Positions 8,681 to 16,365 of a DNA stretch of 64,000 nt are shown here, in pieces. Every line of letters starts with the position of its first letter. Positions within the stretch are counted from its first letter, which is position 1. The notes under the pieces are model-generated. The model did no database searches. It saw only the letters and a list, made by a program, of their open reading frames with translations, and was not told the DNA's origin. The translations under genes were made by a program, and so were the position numbers. This stretch comes from an uncultured Lachnospiraceae bacterium (GTDB taxonomy: Bacteria > Bacillota > Clostridia > Lachnospirales > Lachnospiraceae): assembly GCA_947648875.1 (NCBI GenBank), contig CANSPM010000001.1, forward strand, positions 98,987-162,986. Direction: 5' to 3'.

Positions 8681-9580
8681 ATGCATCATGAATTGGAAAA
8701 ACAGAGGCGGCTGCGCGTCAGGCAGCTGGAACAGTGGAAAAAAGTGATACTGGAGTATGCAATTATCACATTGGCAACATTCTTTATGGTGGTGGGAGTA
8801 CATTTTTTCAAATTTCCCAATCACTTTTCCTTTGGAGGAGTCACAGGTGTGGCGGTGGTACTGGGAGAGGTGTTAAATTATTCGGCAGCTACCTACACTT
8901 TTATCATCAATATGGCGCTCCTGGTATTTGGCTTTATTTTTCTGGGAAAAGATTTTGGTGTTAAGACAGTCTATGTGAGCGTGTTGACCTCCGTAGGTCT
9001 GTCGGTCATGGAGAAGTGGTTTCCTCTGACGGCTCCGCTGACAGAGCAGCCGGTGCTGGAACTGATTTTCGCCATCTTTCTCCCGGCTCTAAGCGCGGCG
9101 ATTCTGTTTAACATCGGGGCGTCGGGCGGCGGCACGGATATTCTGGCCATGATTCTGAAAAAGTATACCTCTTTTTCCATCAGCGCGGCCCTGTTTCTGG
9201 TGGACTTTGTCATTGTGTTGGCCTCCTGCTTCGTGTTTGATATACAGACGGGCCTTTTTTCGCTGACGGGGCTGCTGGCCAAGTCTCTGGTTATAGACAA
9301 TGTGATTGAGAGCATCAATCTGTGCAAGGCATTTATGATTGTCTGTGATGACCCAGAACCAATCTGCCGCTATATCTGCGAGGAATTGGGACGTAGCGCC
9401 ACTATTTACCGGGCGGAGGGGGCCTACTCCCACCATGCCAAAATCATGATTCTGACTGTGACCAAGCGCGGTCAGGCGGTGCAGTTGCGAAACTTTGTGC
9501 GCCGCAGCCAGCCGGATTCTTTTATTACCATATTCAATTCCAGTGAGATTATTGGCAAAGGCTTTCGGGGTTTGAATTAA
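8681..9580 (+). CDS. YitT family membrane protein (DUF161/DUF2179)
   Basis: A protein of 299 residues: a short basic N-terminus, five or six hydrophobic segments (from about residue 22 to 190), and a soluble C-terminal DUF2179 domain (about 210-299). Family hallmarks are the early FGGVTGVAVVL segment and GASGGGTDILAMI in the middle of the membrane region. YitT proteins are widespread in Firmicutes; their transport or sensing role is still uncertain. ATG 8681 has GGAG nine bases upstream. The gene stands between two intergenic stretches with repeats and does not appear to be part of an operon with either neighbour. Confidence 0.9.
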   Translation: MHHELEKQRRLRVRQLEQWKKVILEYAIITLATFFMVVGVHFFKFPNHFSFGGVTGVAVVLGEVLNYSAATYTFIINMALLVFGFIFLGKDFGVKTVYVSVLTSVGLSVMEKWFPLTAPLTEQPVLELIFAIFLPALSAAILFNIGASGGGTDILAMILKKYTSFSISAALFLVDFVIVLASCFVFDIQTGLFSLTGLLAKSLVIDNVIESINLCKAFMIVCDDPEPICRYICEELGRSATIYRAEGAYSHHAKIMILTVTKRGQAVQLRNFVRRSQPDSFITIFNSSEIIGKGFRGLN

Positions 9581-9842
9581 TCCGGTGATTCCGTGCCGCA
9601 GAAGGTCCTGTGGGTGTCTGCCGCAGCACAAAAATAATCTGACGGTCGGAACCATCCTGCGGAAAAAATTTTGATAGAAATGCTATGGAAAAAGGACAAT
9701 GTATATGTTATACTGTGGTACGCGGAACGCCGGAAGGAAATCCGCGCGGCTTATAAAGACCTTTGAGAGCCATTGCGCAGGGGCTTGAATCGGGATTTTA
9801 CCCTTAAGAGCCATCGGGCGGCGATTTAAATGGAGGTAACGT
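9581..9842 (+). promoter_or_regulatory. Leader region of the Cys-rich protein gene with extended -10 promoter
   Basis: Holds TGTTATACT (extended -10 near 9707-9715), a GCCGCAG-rich inverted stretch near 9597-9640, and a leader segment 9792-9827 resembling the leader at 29137-29170. The two segments share CCCTT, AGAGCCA and a GCGGC block just before the ribosome binding site. No gene seen. Confidence 0.35.
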
Positions 9843-10304
9843 ATGGGAGACACACACAATAAGGGATTAAATGCGGATTTAGTATGGAATGATCTGGAGA
9901 ATTGCTGCAGGAGTGAGGCTTTATGCGTTAAGTGCCAGGGAGAGTCCTGCATCATAGGTTTTGCCAGACAGTGTATCAGGAATTATCAGCGAGAGCCTAA
10001 AAAGGAGGTTCCGGGTGGCACGGAACGTATCCCAGTTATGGATCTGAAAGTTTTTGAGGAGGAAGAACTGGAAAAGGCCATTGCGCATATTTTGAATGAG
10101 TGTAAGGACTGCAGGGAAGATCACACGGAAAACTGCATTATCAATGTGATTCGAAACTGCTATGAGGTGGGGCTGCTGGGGGACGTACACCCCTATGAGG
10201 GCAGCGCGCTACAATACTTAATGTTCCTTAAGGAGAACTACCCTGACAGTGCGGCCCGGATTGCGGAGATCTATATGGAGAGTTTGAAGCATAAAACAGT
10301 GTAG
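9843..10304 (+). CDS. Uncharacterised protein with duplicated four-cysteine motif
   Basis: A protein of 153 residues, not recognised as a named family. ATG 9843 has a good TGGAGGT site. The sequence contains two copies of C-x2-C-x(4 or 7)-C-I-I-x3-R-x-C: C28, C31, C36, C44 and C87, C90, C98, C106, each beside predicted helices, plus C21/C22. No signal peptide or membrane segment is visible, so a cytoplasmic location is likely. The arrangement suggests a metal site (zinc or iron-sulfur) in each half, or a metal shared between them; this is inference. The downstream aldo/keto reductase starts 27 bp later and may be co-transcribed, which would fit a redox role. Confidence 0.75.
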   Translation: MGDTHNKGLNADLVWNDLENCCRSEALCVKCQGESCIIGFARQCIRNYQREPKKEVPGGTERIPVMDLKVFEEEELEKAIAHILNECKDCREDHTENCIINVIRNCYEVGLLGDVHPYEGSALQYLMFLKENYPDSAARIAEIYMESLKHKTV

Positions 10305-10331
10305 AGGCGGGACTGAAAACCGGGAGGGAAA

Positions 10332-11324
10332 ATGTACGGGGCAAGCGAGAAAAGATACGAAAAAATGCTTTACAACCGATGCGGCAGGAGCGGGTTGAAA
10401 CTGCCCGCTCTCTCCCTTGGGATGTGGCATAACTTCGGGTCGGTGAACGAAATGGAGAATATGAAACGGATTCTCTTTGAGGCATTTGACAGCGGCATCA
10501 CACACTTTGATCTGGCCAACAATTATGGGCCTGCGTACGGAAGCGCGGAGGAAAATATGGGCCGGATTTTGAAGTCCGACCTGATGCCTTATCGGAATGA
10601 AATGATCATATCCACCAAGGCGGGATATGATATGTGGAAAGGTCCCTATGGGGACGGAGGCTCTCGAAAATATCTGATTGCCAGCCTGGATGAAAGCCTT
10701 AAACGGCTGGGGGTGGACTATGTGGATATTTTCTACCATCACAGACCGGACCCCGATACGCCCATGGAGGAGACCATGGCGGCGTTGGACCAGATTGCCC
10801 GGTCAGGCAAGGCGCTCTATGTGGGGATCTCTAACTATAATCGGGAGCAGACGGAAAAAGCATGTCGCATTCTGCGGGAGCAGAAGACTCCCTTCCTCAT
10901 TAACCAGGTCTCCTATTCCATGCTAAACCGATGGATTGAGAGGGATGGAGTAAAGGATTTTATGTACGAGCAGGGAATCGGATGTATTGCTTTCAGCCCT
11001 CTGGCCCAGGGGATTCTCACGGGCAAATACCTGAAAGGTATTCCGGCGGATTCCAGAGCAGGCAGCGGTAAAAGTCCTTTTCTGCGCGGCGAAGATATCT
11101 CCGAAAAAGAATTGGAAGAAGTGAGAGCCCTACAGGAGATTGCAAACGAGCGGGGGCAATCTCTGACGCAGATGGCGCTGGCCTGGATTCTGCGGGACGG
11201 GAAAGTGACCTCCGTGCTGATTGGTGCCAGCAGACCCGAGCGGATCAGAGAAAATATCAGAGCGCTGGATCATATTCATTTTTCTCAGGAGGAATGTGAT
11301 CAGATTGACGGGATTTTGGCGTAA
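10332..11324 (+). CDS. Aldo/keto reductase, L-glyceraldehyde 3-phosphate reductase (YghZ) type
   Basis: A protein of 330 residues with the (beta/alpha)8 aldo/keto reductase pattern. The N-terminus RCGRSGLKLPALSLGMWHNFG and the segment GITHFDLANNYGPAYGSAEENMG (catalytic D and Y) closely match the YghZ/GpR branch; the lysine (STKAGYDMW) and histidine (FYHHRPD) of the catalytic tetrad are also present. The C-terminal ASRPERIRENIRAL region fits NADPH 2'-phosphate binding. Enzymes of this branch reduce methylglyoxal and L-glyceraldehyde 3-phosphate, so detoxification is likely. Ribosome binding site GGGAGGG. It follows the Cys-rich protein gene by 27 bp and ends at a strong hairpin shared with the convergent hsp20 gene. 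Confidence 0.92.
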   Translation: MYGASEKRYEKMLYNRCGRSGLKLPALSLGMWHNFGSVNEMENMKRILFEAFDSGITHFDLANNYGPAYGSAEENMGRILKSDLMPYRNEMIISTKAGYDMWKGPYGDGGSRKYLIASLDESLKRLGVDYVDIFYHHRPDPDTPMEETMAALDQIARSGKALYVGISNYNREQTEKACRILREQKTPFLINQVSYSMLNRWIERDGVKDFMYEQGIGCIAFSPLAQGILTGKYLKGIPADSRAGSGKSPFLRGEDISEKELEEVRALQEIANERGQSLTQMALAWILRDGKVTSVLIGASRPERIRENIRALDHIHFSQEECDQIDGILA

Positions 11325-11381
11325 ACAAATATAACATATAATAAAGAAGCTCTGGTCATACGAAGATTTCGGAGCGAAATA

Positions 11382-11412
11382 AGCCCCCGCAGAGATTATT
11401 GCGGGGGCTTTA
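11382..11412. terminator. Bidirectional terminator between aldo/keto reductase and hsp20
   Basis: A perfect 10-bp stem AGCCCCCGCA (11382-11391) / TGCGGGGGCT (11400-11409) lies between the convergent genes, with short T stretches on both sides. Confidence 0.75.
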
Positions 11413-11469
11413 CGTCGTGCATGACAATACCATTCTCACAGAGCAGAGATTCTATTGTTAGAAAAAGTA

Positions 11470-11913
11470 TTATCCTTCGATGGGAATATAGTGCTTTTTC
11501 TCTTCCATGGCCACAGGCTGTTCCTTGGGGATGTGGAAGCTCAAAATACCATTCTCATACCTGGGGTGAATATCCGCCTCTGTCACATGACTCCCTACAT
11601 AGAAGCTGCGGTGCATGCTTCCGGCATAGCGTTCACGCCTTACATAATTGCCGTTTTCTCCCTTTTCGTCCCGGTCTAGGCTCTTGGCGGCGCTGACGGT
11701 CAGAGTACCATTTTCCAGCTGCATCTGAATCTCGTCTTTCTGGAATCCGGGCAGGTCAATATCCACCGCAAAGTCGGTAGCCGTCTCCTGGACATCCGTC
11801 TTCATCAGGTTTTTGGCATTCTTTCCATACAGGGCTCTGTCAATATCAGGAAACGCGAAATCCCCCATAAGGCTGTCAAACAGATTTTCTCTAAAAATAC
11901 TGGGCATCATCAT
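11470..11913 (-). CDS. Hsp20/alpha-crystallin family small heat-shock protein
   Basis: A protein of 147 residues with a central alpha-crystallin domain (about 38-132) ending in the family signature ENGILSFHIPK, and earlier VDIDLPGFQKDEI. Small heat-shock proteins form oligomers that hold unfolding proteins for refolding. A GGAGAA site lies upstream of ATG (11911-11913). The promoter overlaps a CIRCE operator, so regulation by the HrcA repressor and induction on heat shock are expected. This is a monocistronic unit, convergent with the aldo/keto reductase gene. Confidence 0.95.
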   Translation of the reverse strand: MMMPSIFRENLFDSLMGDFAFPDIDRALYGKNAKNLMKTDVQETATDFAVDIDLPGFQKDEIQMQLENGTLTVSAAKSLDRDEKGENGNYVRRERYAGSMHRSFYVGSHVTEADIHPRYENGILSFHIPKEQPVAMEEKKHYIPIEG

Positions 11914-12022
11914 AAGTCATTTCTCCTTTCATTCATTTCTGTGTAAGCACTGTGGGACAAGCCCGAAGTGCCATCGTTGGGAACGGAAATCTAATTTCTT
12001 TTGTCCTGTTTGTTCTAGATGT

Positions 12023-12051
12023 AATATAACACACATATTGGCACTCGTCAA
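12023..12051 (-). promoter_or_regulatory. Promoter of hsp20
   Basis: On the minus strand a -35 TTGACG (12051-12046), a 17-bp spacer and a -10 TATATT (12028-12023). The -35 box sits inside the CIRCE element. Confidence 0.75.
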
Positions 12052-12064
12052 TAGAGAGTGCTGA
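12038..12064 (-). promoter_or_regulatory. CIRCE operator (HrcA binding site)
   Basis: The inverted repeat TTGGCACTC-N9-GAGTGCTGA differs from the consensus TTAGCACTC-N9-GAGTGCTAA by one base in each arm. It overlaps the hsp20 promoter, consistent with repression by HrcA (not encoded in this window). Confidence 0.9.
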
Positions 12065-12385
12065 TAAAAACTGTGAATTATTTGTGAATCCTTTCTGAAG
12101 TATCTCCAAATTCAGGTGGTTTAAATCTGATCATGCTGGGAAATATACAATAAAAAACCCCGAACCTAAGCCATTGCTTAAGTCCGGGGTTTGGAGTTGA
12201 CCTTGGCCAACTCCCAAAGGGGAGGATTAAGTATTACTTTTATCCTTGGTACCATCAATGGAGGGGGTTCCAATGATAGTAGTAGTATGTCCGCTCCTTA
12301 AGGGTTTATACAAATAATAAAAAATTTTTCGGAAAAGTTTTTGGATACCGGAAAGCCGCTATAGTTAAAACGAATTTCCGAGCGG
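12065..12385. other. Gene-free stretch with a minus-strand terminator and a possible small RNA
   Basis: No convincing gene. The minus strand shows a TATAAA box near 12304-12309, AAGGAG, a hairpin GGAGTTG/CAACTCC (12194-12216) and a strong terminator (12152-12192). It may be the 3' end of the small membrane protein transcript or a separate small RNA. Confidence 0.35.
12152..12192 (-). terminator. Minus-strand Rho-independent terminator
   Basis: On the minus strand AAACCCCGGACTTAAG pairs with CTTAGGTTCGGGGTTT, followed by a run of six T. Probably ends the transcript of the 97-residue membrane protein or of the small RNA suggested above. Confidence 0.8.
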
Positions 12386-12679
12386 TCACTTATCGGAAGC
12401 AGGGGAATCCTCCGGGACGCTTCCATCCGGATCCAGGTCTGCCATGGTATGTCTGCCGCGCAGTTTCCCGTACATCCAGATATAGACCCATATCAGCAGA
12501 GGGATGGCAATGGTACCTACCAGGCAGGCCTGGAACAGCCGTCCGGAACTGTCCTGATTTAAGATTGCCACCACCAGAGTTATTAAATACATGGCGACCA
12601 ACAGAATCACCCCGGCCAGAGCCACTACCTGTCTGGAAGACATTTTCTTTTTTGTGTCCGCTCTATTTTTTTCGCTCAT
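12386..12679 (-). CDS. Small two-span membrane protein, uncharacterised
   Basis: A protein of 97 residues with a charged N-terminus (KNRADTKKK), two hydrophobic helices (about 19-40 and 51-71) and an acidic hydrophilic tail. A strong AGGAGGG site precedes ATG (12677-12679). Not recognised as a named family, though short two-helix proteins of this type are common in Lachnospiraceae. Cytoplasmic ends with a short outer loop are predicted. It is transcribed away from the SEC-C gene; nothing in the context suggests a function. Confidence 0.75.
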   Translation of the reverse strand: MSEKNRADTKKKMSSRQVVALAGVILLVAMYLITLVVAILNQDSSGRLFQACLVGTIAIPLLIWVYIWMYGKLRGRHTMADLDPDGSVPEDSPASDK

Positions 12680-12922
12680 GATGAACCCTCCTACATTTAA
12701 TCGCTGCGAGATTGTTTATAAAGGCCGCTCCAAGCCCGGGCTTTATTCCATACTTCATTTGACATACTTAAATCTTATAAAAATATATTGCCATAGTTTG
12801 GCGGGGGATGCAAGATAAATCATCCACGACATTAAAATTTCCGGTATGCAAATTTTGTAAGGCGAACTGCAAATACCCAATGCGGTCAACTATGGAACGG
12901 GAATTTCACGTTTTTGTTGCGT

Positions 12923-12951
12923 TTGAGAAAAAATTGGTATATACTTATTAT
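12923..12951 (+). promoter_or_regulatory. Promoter of the SEC-C protein gene
   Basis: -35 TTGAGA (12923-12928), 17-bp spacer, -10 TATTAT (12946-12951). It places the transcript start near 12958, which argues for the downstream start codon at 13005. Confidence 0.55.
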
Positions 12952-13004
12952 ATACGAGAAAAATGCCGGAATTTATGCCGGGCAGAAAGGTATGGTTAAG
13001 TGTT

Positions 13005-13505
13005 ATGGCATTGTTGGAAAAGTGGAGAGAAGTGGCATATAACGAAGAACTGGGTACAGAGAAGCTGAAACAGTTGTGGAACGCTTACTTTCTGGAGGAA
13101 AGAGACATCTACGCGCAGCTTTTGAAGAATCCGGATGAGGAAGTTACAGGCACGGTCAAGGAACTCTCCGATAAATATGATGTGTCCCTGATGACAATGA
13201 CGGGTTTTTTAGACGGGATCAATGACAGTCTCGTGACACCCAATCCCATTGAGGAGATGGAGGAGGACACAACGGTCAGCCTGAAATTTGACAAGGAACT
13301 GCTGTATAAGAATATGGTGGCGGCAGACGCGGACTGGCTGTACAATCTGGAGGAATGGAAGGATATTTTTGACGAGGACAAGCGCAAGGCGCTTTACAAG
13401 GAGCAGAAGTCTTCCACTACAATTGTTAAGGACGCCAAGGTATATCCTAACGATCCCTGCCCCTGCGGGAGCGGCAAGAAGTATAAGAAATGCTGCGGCA
13501 GATAA
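13005..13505 (+). CDS. SEC-C metal-binding domain protein
   Basis: A protein of 166 residues from ATG 13005. An in-frame ATG at 12963 would add 14 residues but lies almost on the predicted transcript start. The final residues [16 protein letters not shown] are the SEC-C zinc-binding motif (CxC...CC) known from the SecA C-terminus. The upstream 140 residues are helical and acidic, without a recognised catalytic motif. SEC-C can mediate binding to SecB or ribosomes and is found on many otherwise unrelated proteins, so the role is unknown. Monocistronic; the next gene has its own promoter. Confidence 0.85.
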   Translation: MALLEKWREVAYNEELGTEKLKQLWNAYFLEERDIYAQLLKNPDEEVTGTVKELSDKYDVSLMTMTGFLDGINDSLVTPNPIEEMEEDTTVSLKFDKELLYKNMVAADADWLYNLEEWKDIFDEDKRKALYKEQKSSTTIVKDAKVYPNDPCPCGSGKKYKKCCGR

Positions 13506-13547
13506 TTTATTTAGCAATAAATAGGAACAAGATAGCAAAAGTGTGGC

Positions 13548-13577
13548 TTGCAAAGCCTGTCTACAGAATGATATAAT
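13548..13577 (+). promoter_or_regulatory. Promoter of the aldolase gene
   Basis: -35 TTGCAA (13548-13553), 18-bp spacer, consensus -10 TATAAT (13572-13577). Confidence 0.7.
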
Positions 13578-13655
13578 AAAAAAGGCTTATCGAATTGTGG
13601 AAAGTCATAAGAATGGGAAACTGTTCTTAAATAAATAAGAAAAGAGGAAGAGACT

Positions 13656-14309
13656 ATGCGTTTTTTCATTGATACCGCAAAGGTAGAAGACATTAAAAAG
13701 GCCAATGACATGGGAGTAATCTGTGGCGTTACCACCAATCCTTCCCTGATTGCCAAAGAAGGCAGGGTATTTGAGGAGGTTATCGCGGAGATCGCATCCA
13801 TCGTTGACGGACCTATCAGCGGTGAAGTAAAGGCAACCACCGTAGACGCGGAAGGCATGATCGAGGAGGGCAGAGCCATCGCCAAGATTCATCCCAATAT
13901 GGTGGTTAAGATTCCCATGACCACGGAAGGTCTTAAGGCCTGTAAGGCATTGACTGCCGAGGGTATCAAGACCAATGTTACTTTGATCTTCTCCGCCAAT
14001 CAGGCGCTGTTAGCTGCAAGGGCGGGCGCTACATATGTATCTCCTTTCCTGGGGCGCCTGGACGATATCAGCCAGAGAGGTGTTGATCTGATCCGGGAGA
14101 TTGCTGATATCTTTGCCGTGTGCGATGTGGATACCCAGATCATTGCAGCAAGCGTGCGCAATCCTGTTCATGTTACCGACTGCGCGCTGGCAGGTGCGGA
14201 TATTGCCACTGTGCCTTACGCCGTGATTGAGCAGATGACCAAGCATCCTCTGACCGATGCCGGGATCGCGAAATTCCAGGCTGACTACAAGGCGGTATTT
14301 GGGGAATAA
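13656..14309 (+). CDS. fsa: Fructose-6-phosphate aldolase / small transaldolase (FSA/TalC type)
   Basis: A protein of 217 residues, the short transaldolase subfamily. The N-terminal [20 protein letters not shown], the VTTNPSL motif, and the Schiff-base lysine within [31 protein letters not shown] context (catalytic Lys in VKIPMT, about residue 86) fit the FSA/TalC group. Members either cleave fructose 6-phosphate to dihydroxyacetone and glyceraldehyde 3-phosphate or act as transaldolases in the pentose phosphate pathway; sequence alone does not separate these, although the transaldolase role is usual in Firmicutes. The gene has its own promoter and a terminator, so it is monocistronic. Ribosome binding site AAGAGGAAGAG. 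Confidence 0.92.
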   Translation: MRFFIDTAKVEDIKKANDMGVICGVTTNPSLIAKEGRVFEEVIAEIASIVDGPISGEVKATTVDAEGMIEEGRAIAKIHPNMVVKIPMTTEGLKACKALTAEGIKTNVTLIFSANQALLAARAGATYVSPFLGRLDDISQRGVDLIREIADIFAVCDVDTQIIAASVRNPVHVTDCALAGADIATVPYAVIEQMTKHPLTDAGIAKFQADYKAVFGE

Positions 14310-14322
14310 AACCTGTATTTTT

Positions 14323-14348
14323 GAGCCGGAGGCTATCGCTTCCGGCTC
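14323..14348. terminator. Terminator after the aldolase gene
   Basis: GAGCCGGA (14323-14330) pairs with TCCGGCTC (14341-14348) and is followed by a T-rich stretch. Confidence 0.75.
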
Positions 14349-14414
14349 GTTCTATTTGTATAAATTCATGAAAAAACTTCCATTATATTTTCTGAGAAGC
14401 AGCTAATACTAAAA

Positions 14415-14504
14415 CCAAGATAAGCGATGACAAATCACTTACGCGGCAAGGTCAGAAAGCACCAGCGGGAAAGCCAAGATAAGTGAATGTCTCACTTATC
14501 TTGG
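14415..14504 (+). promoter_or_regulatory. Tandem hairpins upstream of the spore protein gene
   Basis: A perfect 13-bp stem CCAAGATAAGTGA / TCACTTATCTTGG (14474-14504) with a five-base loop, preceded by a partial copy CCAAGATAAGCGA...TCACTTA (14415-14441). No T run follows on the plus strand, so it does not look like a plain terminator. Confidence 0.55.
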
Positions 14505-14549
14505 ATATAGATTGCAGACAAAAAGAAAAATGTATGGAGGTGAAAAAGA

Positions 14550-14747
14550 ATGACAAGCAGAGCGAATAGAGTAGAAGTTCCCGAAGCTAAGGCAGCTATG
14601 GATCGTTTTAAGACCGAGGTTGCTTCCGAGCTGGGTGTAAACCTGAAAGAGGGCTACAATGGCGACCTGACCTCTAAGGAGGCTGGTTCCATCGGCGGCG
14701 AGATGGTTCGTCGGATGATTAAGCAGCAGGAAGAGCAGATGAAGTAA
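14550..14747 (+). CDS. Alpha/beta-type small acid-soluble spore protein (SASP)
   Basis: A protein of 65 residues, typical length for the family. It contains the germination-protease cleavage region KTEVASELGV and the C-terminal signature GYNGDLTSKEAGSIGGEMVRRMI. Alpha/beta SASPs coat DNA in the forespore and protect it from UV and heat, then are degraded to amino acids during germination by Gpr. Expression would be expected in the forespore under sigma G; a TGAATG near 14484 only weakly resembles a sigma G -35. AGGTG precedes the ATG and a strong terminator follows, so the gene is a single transcription unit. Its presence is good evidence of an endospore former. Confidence 0.96.
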   Translation: MTSRANRVEVPEAKAAMDRFKTEVASELGVNLKEGYNGDLTSKEAGSIGGEMVRRMIKQQEEQMK

Positions 14748-14769
14748 GCTGCTTTGACGCGAGAAAAGG

Positions 14770-14799
14770 GGGCTGTCGCATAATGCGGCAGCCCTTTTT
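14770..14799 (+). terminator. Terminator after the SASP gene
   Basis: GGGCTGTCGCAT / ATGCGGCAGCCC (14770-14794) followed by TTTTT. Confidence 0.9.
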
Positions 14800-14955
14800 A
14801 GGTGGATTTTTTGCACAGAAAGGACTTCTGTTGTTGAAAATCCCAAATGAGTATGCTAAGATAGATGCAGACAAGAGAGAATCATATAATCGGCATCTGC
14901 CTGGGCGGTATGCAAAATATTTTACGACAAACAAGGAAAGAAGGGCATACAGACG

Positions 14956-15630
14956 ATGGAACAGTATAAACAGGAATTTATTGAGTTCATGGTGGACAGT
15001 AAAGTTCTTAAGTTTGGCGAGTTTATTTTGAAGAGTGGCAGAAAATCTCCTTTTTTTATGAATGCAGGGGCTTATGTCACAGGGACGCAGCTCAAGAGAT
15101 TGGGGGAATATTATGCCCGGGCCATCCATGACAACTATGGGGATGAGTTCGACGTGCTGTTTGGACCTGCTTACAAGGGGATCCCCCTGAGCGTTGCGAC
15201 CACGATCGCCTACAGCGAGCTCTATGGCAGGGAAATCCGCTATTGTTCCAACCGCAAGGAAGTCAAGGATCACGGAGATGTGGGTATTCTGCTGGGCAGC
15301 AAGATTAAGGATGGGGACAGGGTGGTGATTATTGAGGATGTGACTACCTCCGGAAAATCCATCGAAGAGACGTTCCCGATTCTGAAAGGACAGGCCGATG
15401 TGGAGATCAAGGGGCTTATGGTATCTCTGAACCGTATGGAGAAAGGACTTGGGGGCAAGGTGAGCGCGTTGCAGGAGATCCGGGAAAAGTACGGTTTTGA
15501 GGCCCGCGCCATTGTCACTATGGGAGAGGTGATCGAGCATCTGTATAACAGACCCTATCGGGGAGAGATACTGATAGATGATGCGCTGAAGGCGGCGATT
15601 GACGTATACTATGCGGAATATGGCGCATAG
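14956..15630 (+). CDS. pyrE: Orotate phosphoribosyltransferase
   Basis: A protein of 224 residues catalysing orotate + PRPP to orotidine 5'-phosphate, the fifth step of pyrimidine synthesis, in the cytoplasm. The PRPP-binding loop VVIIEDVTTSGKSIEE (about 117-132) is intact, as is the flexible loop region RKEVKDHGD and the substrate segment FGEFILKSGRKSPFF at the N-terminus. It resembles the longer PyrE type found in Clostridia and fungi/proteobacteria. Start ATG 14956 follows GGAAAGAAGGG. Unusually it is alone; other pyr genes are absent nearby and carB is 33 kb away. No PyrR attenuator was recognised upstream. Confidence 0.96.
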   Translation: MEQYKQEFIEFMVDSKVLKFGEFILKSGRKSPFFMNAGAYVTGTQLKRLGEYYARAIHDNYGDEFDVLFGPAYKGIPLSVATTIAYSELYGREIRYCSNRKEVKDHGDVGILLGSKIKDGDRVVIIEDVTTSGKSIEETFPILKGQADVEIKGLMVSLNRMEKGLGGKVSALQEIREKYGFEARAIVTMGEVIEHLYNRPYRGEILIDDALKAAIDVYYAEYGA

Positions 15631-15717
15631 TGAATAAACAGGTAAAAGTGCGTGGGGCCGGATCTCCGGCAGGATGTTTCGCAGGCCCCGGGCGCAGGGA
15701 AAGGCAGGGCATTGAAT

Positions 15718-15870
15718 ATGGAAGAGAAGGTGTATAAAGTGATGAAGGGGGCAGGCGCTCTCAACATCACACTTGGGGTGGTGACACTGGTGCTGGGGCT
15801 GGTCAGTGGCATTCTGTTGATTATTGGAGGTTCCAAACTGCTTGCGGGAAAGTCTAAGATCCTGTTTTAA
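15718..15870 (+). CDS. Small hydrophobic protein, uncharacterised
   Basis: A protein of 50 residues from ATG 15718. A short basic N-terminus (MEEKVYKVMKG) is followed by a strongly hydrophobic, Gly-rich stretch (about 13-40) that could form one long or two short membrane helices, and a basic tail. AGGG lies upstream; an in-frame ATG at 15652 would add 22 residues but has no ribosome binding site. The following gene, also for a small membrane protein, starts 18 bp later and is probably co-transcribed. No function can be assigned. Confidence 0.65.
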   Translation: MEEKVYKVMKGAGALNITLGVVTLVLGLVSGILLIIGGSKLLAGKSKILF

Positions 15871-15888
15871 CCGGAGCGGAGGATCACT

Positions 15889-16209
15889 ATGTCACAGAAA
15901 AAGAATTATATGTTTACAAACCGCAGGCATTCGGAAAAAGCGATAATGTCTACGGTTTTTGGTGTTTTATGCACTATGTCGCTGTTGGCGGTGGTGCTGT
16001 TGTCCTACAGTCGAAGCGGGGATATTCCTACAGGTTACGGTTTCACAGGACTGTTTGCCGCCATATTGTCCATGGTGGGAATGGTGCTGGGGGTGCTGTC
16101 TCTGCGGGAGGCGGACAGATTCAGACTGTTTGGCTGGCTGGGCGTACTGCTCAATGGCGTAACTCTGGGGGCGGTCAGCGGAATCCTCTATGCTGCTTCT
16201 TATCTCTAA
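15889..16209 (+). CDS. Small three-span membrane protein (DUF6142-like)
   Basis: A protein of 106 residues with a hydrophilic N-terminus (SQKKNYMFTNRRHSEKAIMS) followed by three hydrophobic helices (about 21-40, 50-70 and 82-105). The NRRHSEKAIMSTVFG opening and overall layout resemble the DUF6142 family found in Lachnospiraceae. GGAGCGGAGG lies upstream of ATG 15889. Likely in one unit with the preceding small hydrophobic protein. Function unknown. Confidence 0.7.
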   Translation: MSQKKNYMFTNRRHSEKAIMSTVFGVLCTMSLLAVVLLSYSRSGDIPTGYGFTGLFAAILSMVGMVLGVLSLREADRFRLFGWLGVLLNGVTLGAVSGILYAASYL

Positions 16210-16229
16210 ATTGCAAGTGGCGAAGTGAA

Positions 16230-16300
16230 ATTTATATCAATCGGGCATTGCCATGGGACGGCCCCATATATGCGCAAGGCGGACTTTCCAATACGGATTG
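16230..16300 (+). other. Intergenic inverted repeats before the aminopeptidase gene
   Basis: ATCAATC near 16234 is matched by GATTGAT near 16298, enclosing an inner hairpin ATGGG/CCCAT near 16253-16267. No gene seen in 16210-16365; function unknown. Confidence 0.4.
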
Positions 16301-16365
16301 ATGCAATACCGCAGGCAGGACAGTAGCTGACTTGTCGACTATAGGCGCGCGGGAAAGGGAAATAT

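Noticed and set aside
9089..9655. Minus-strand frame of 188 codons opposite the YitT gene
   Set aside because: Shadow of a well-supported gene; no motif or ribosome site.
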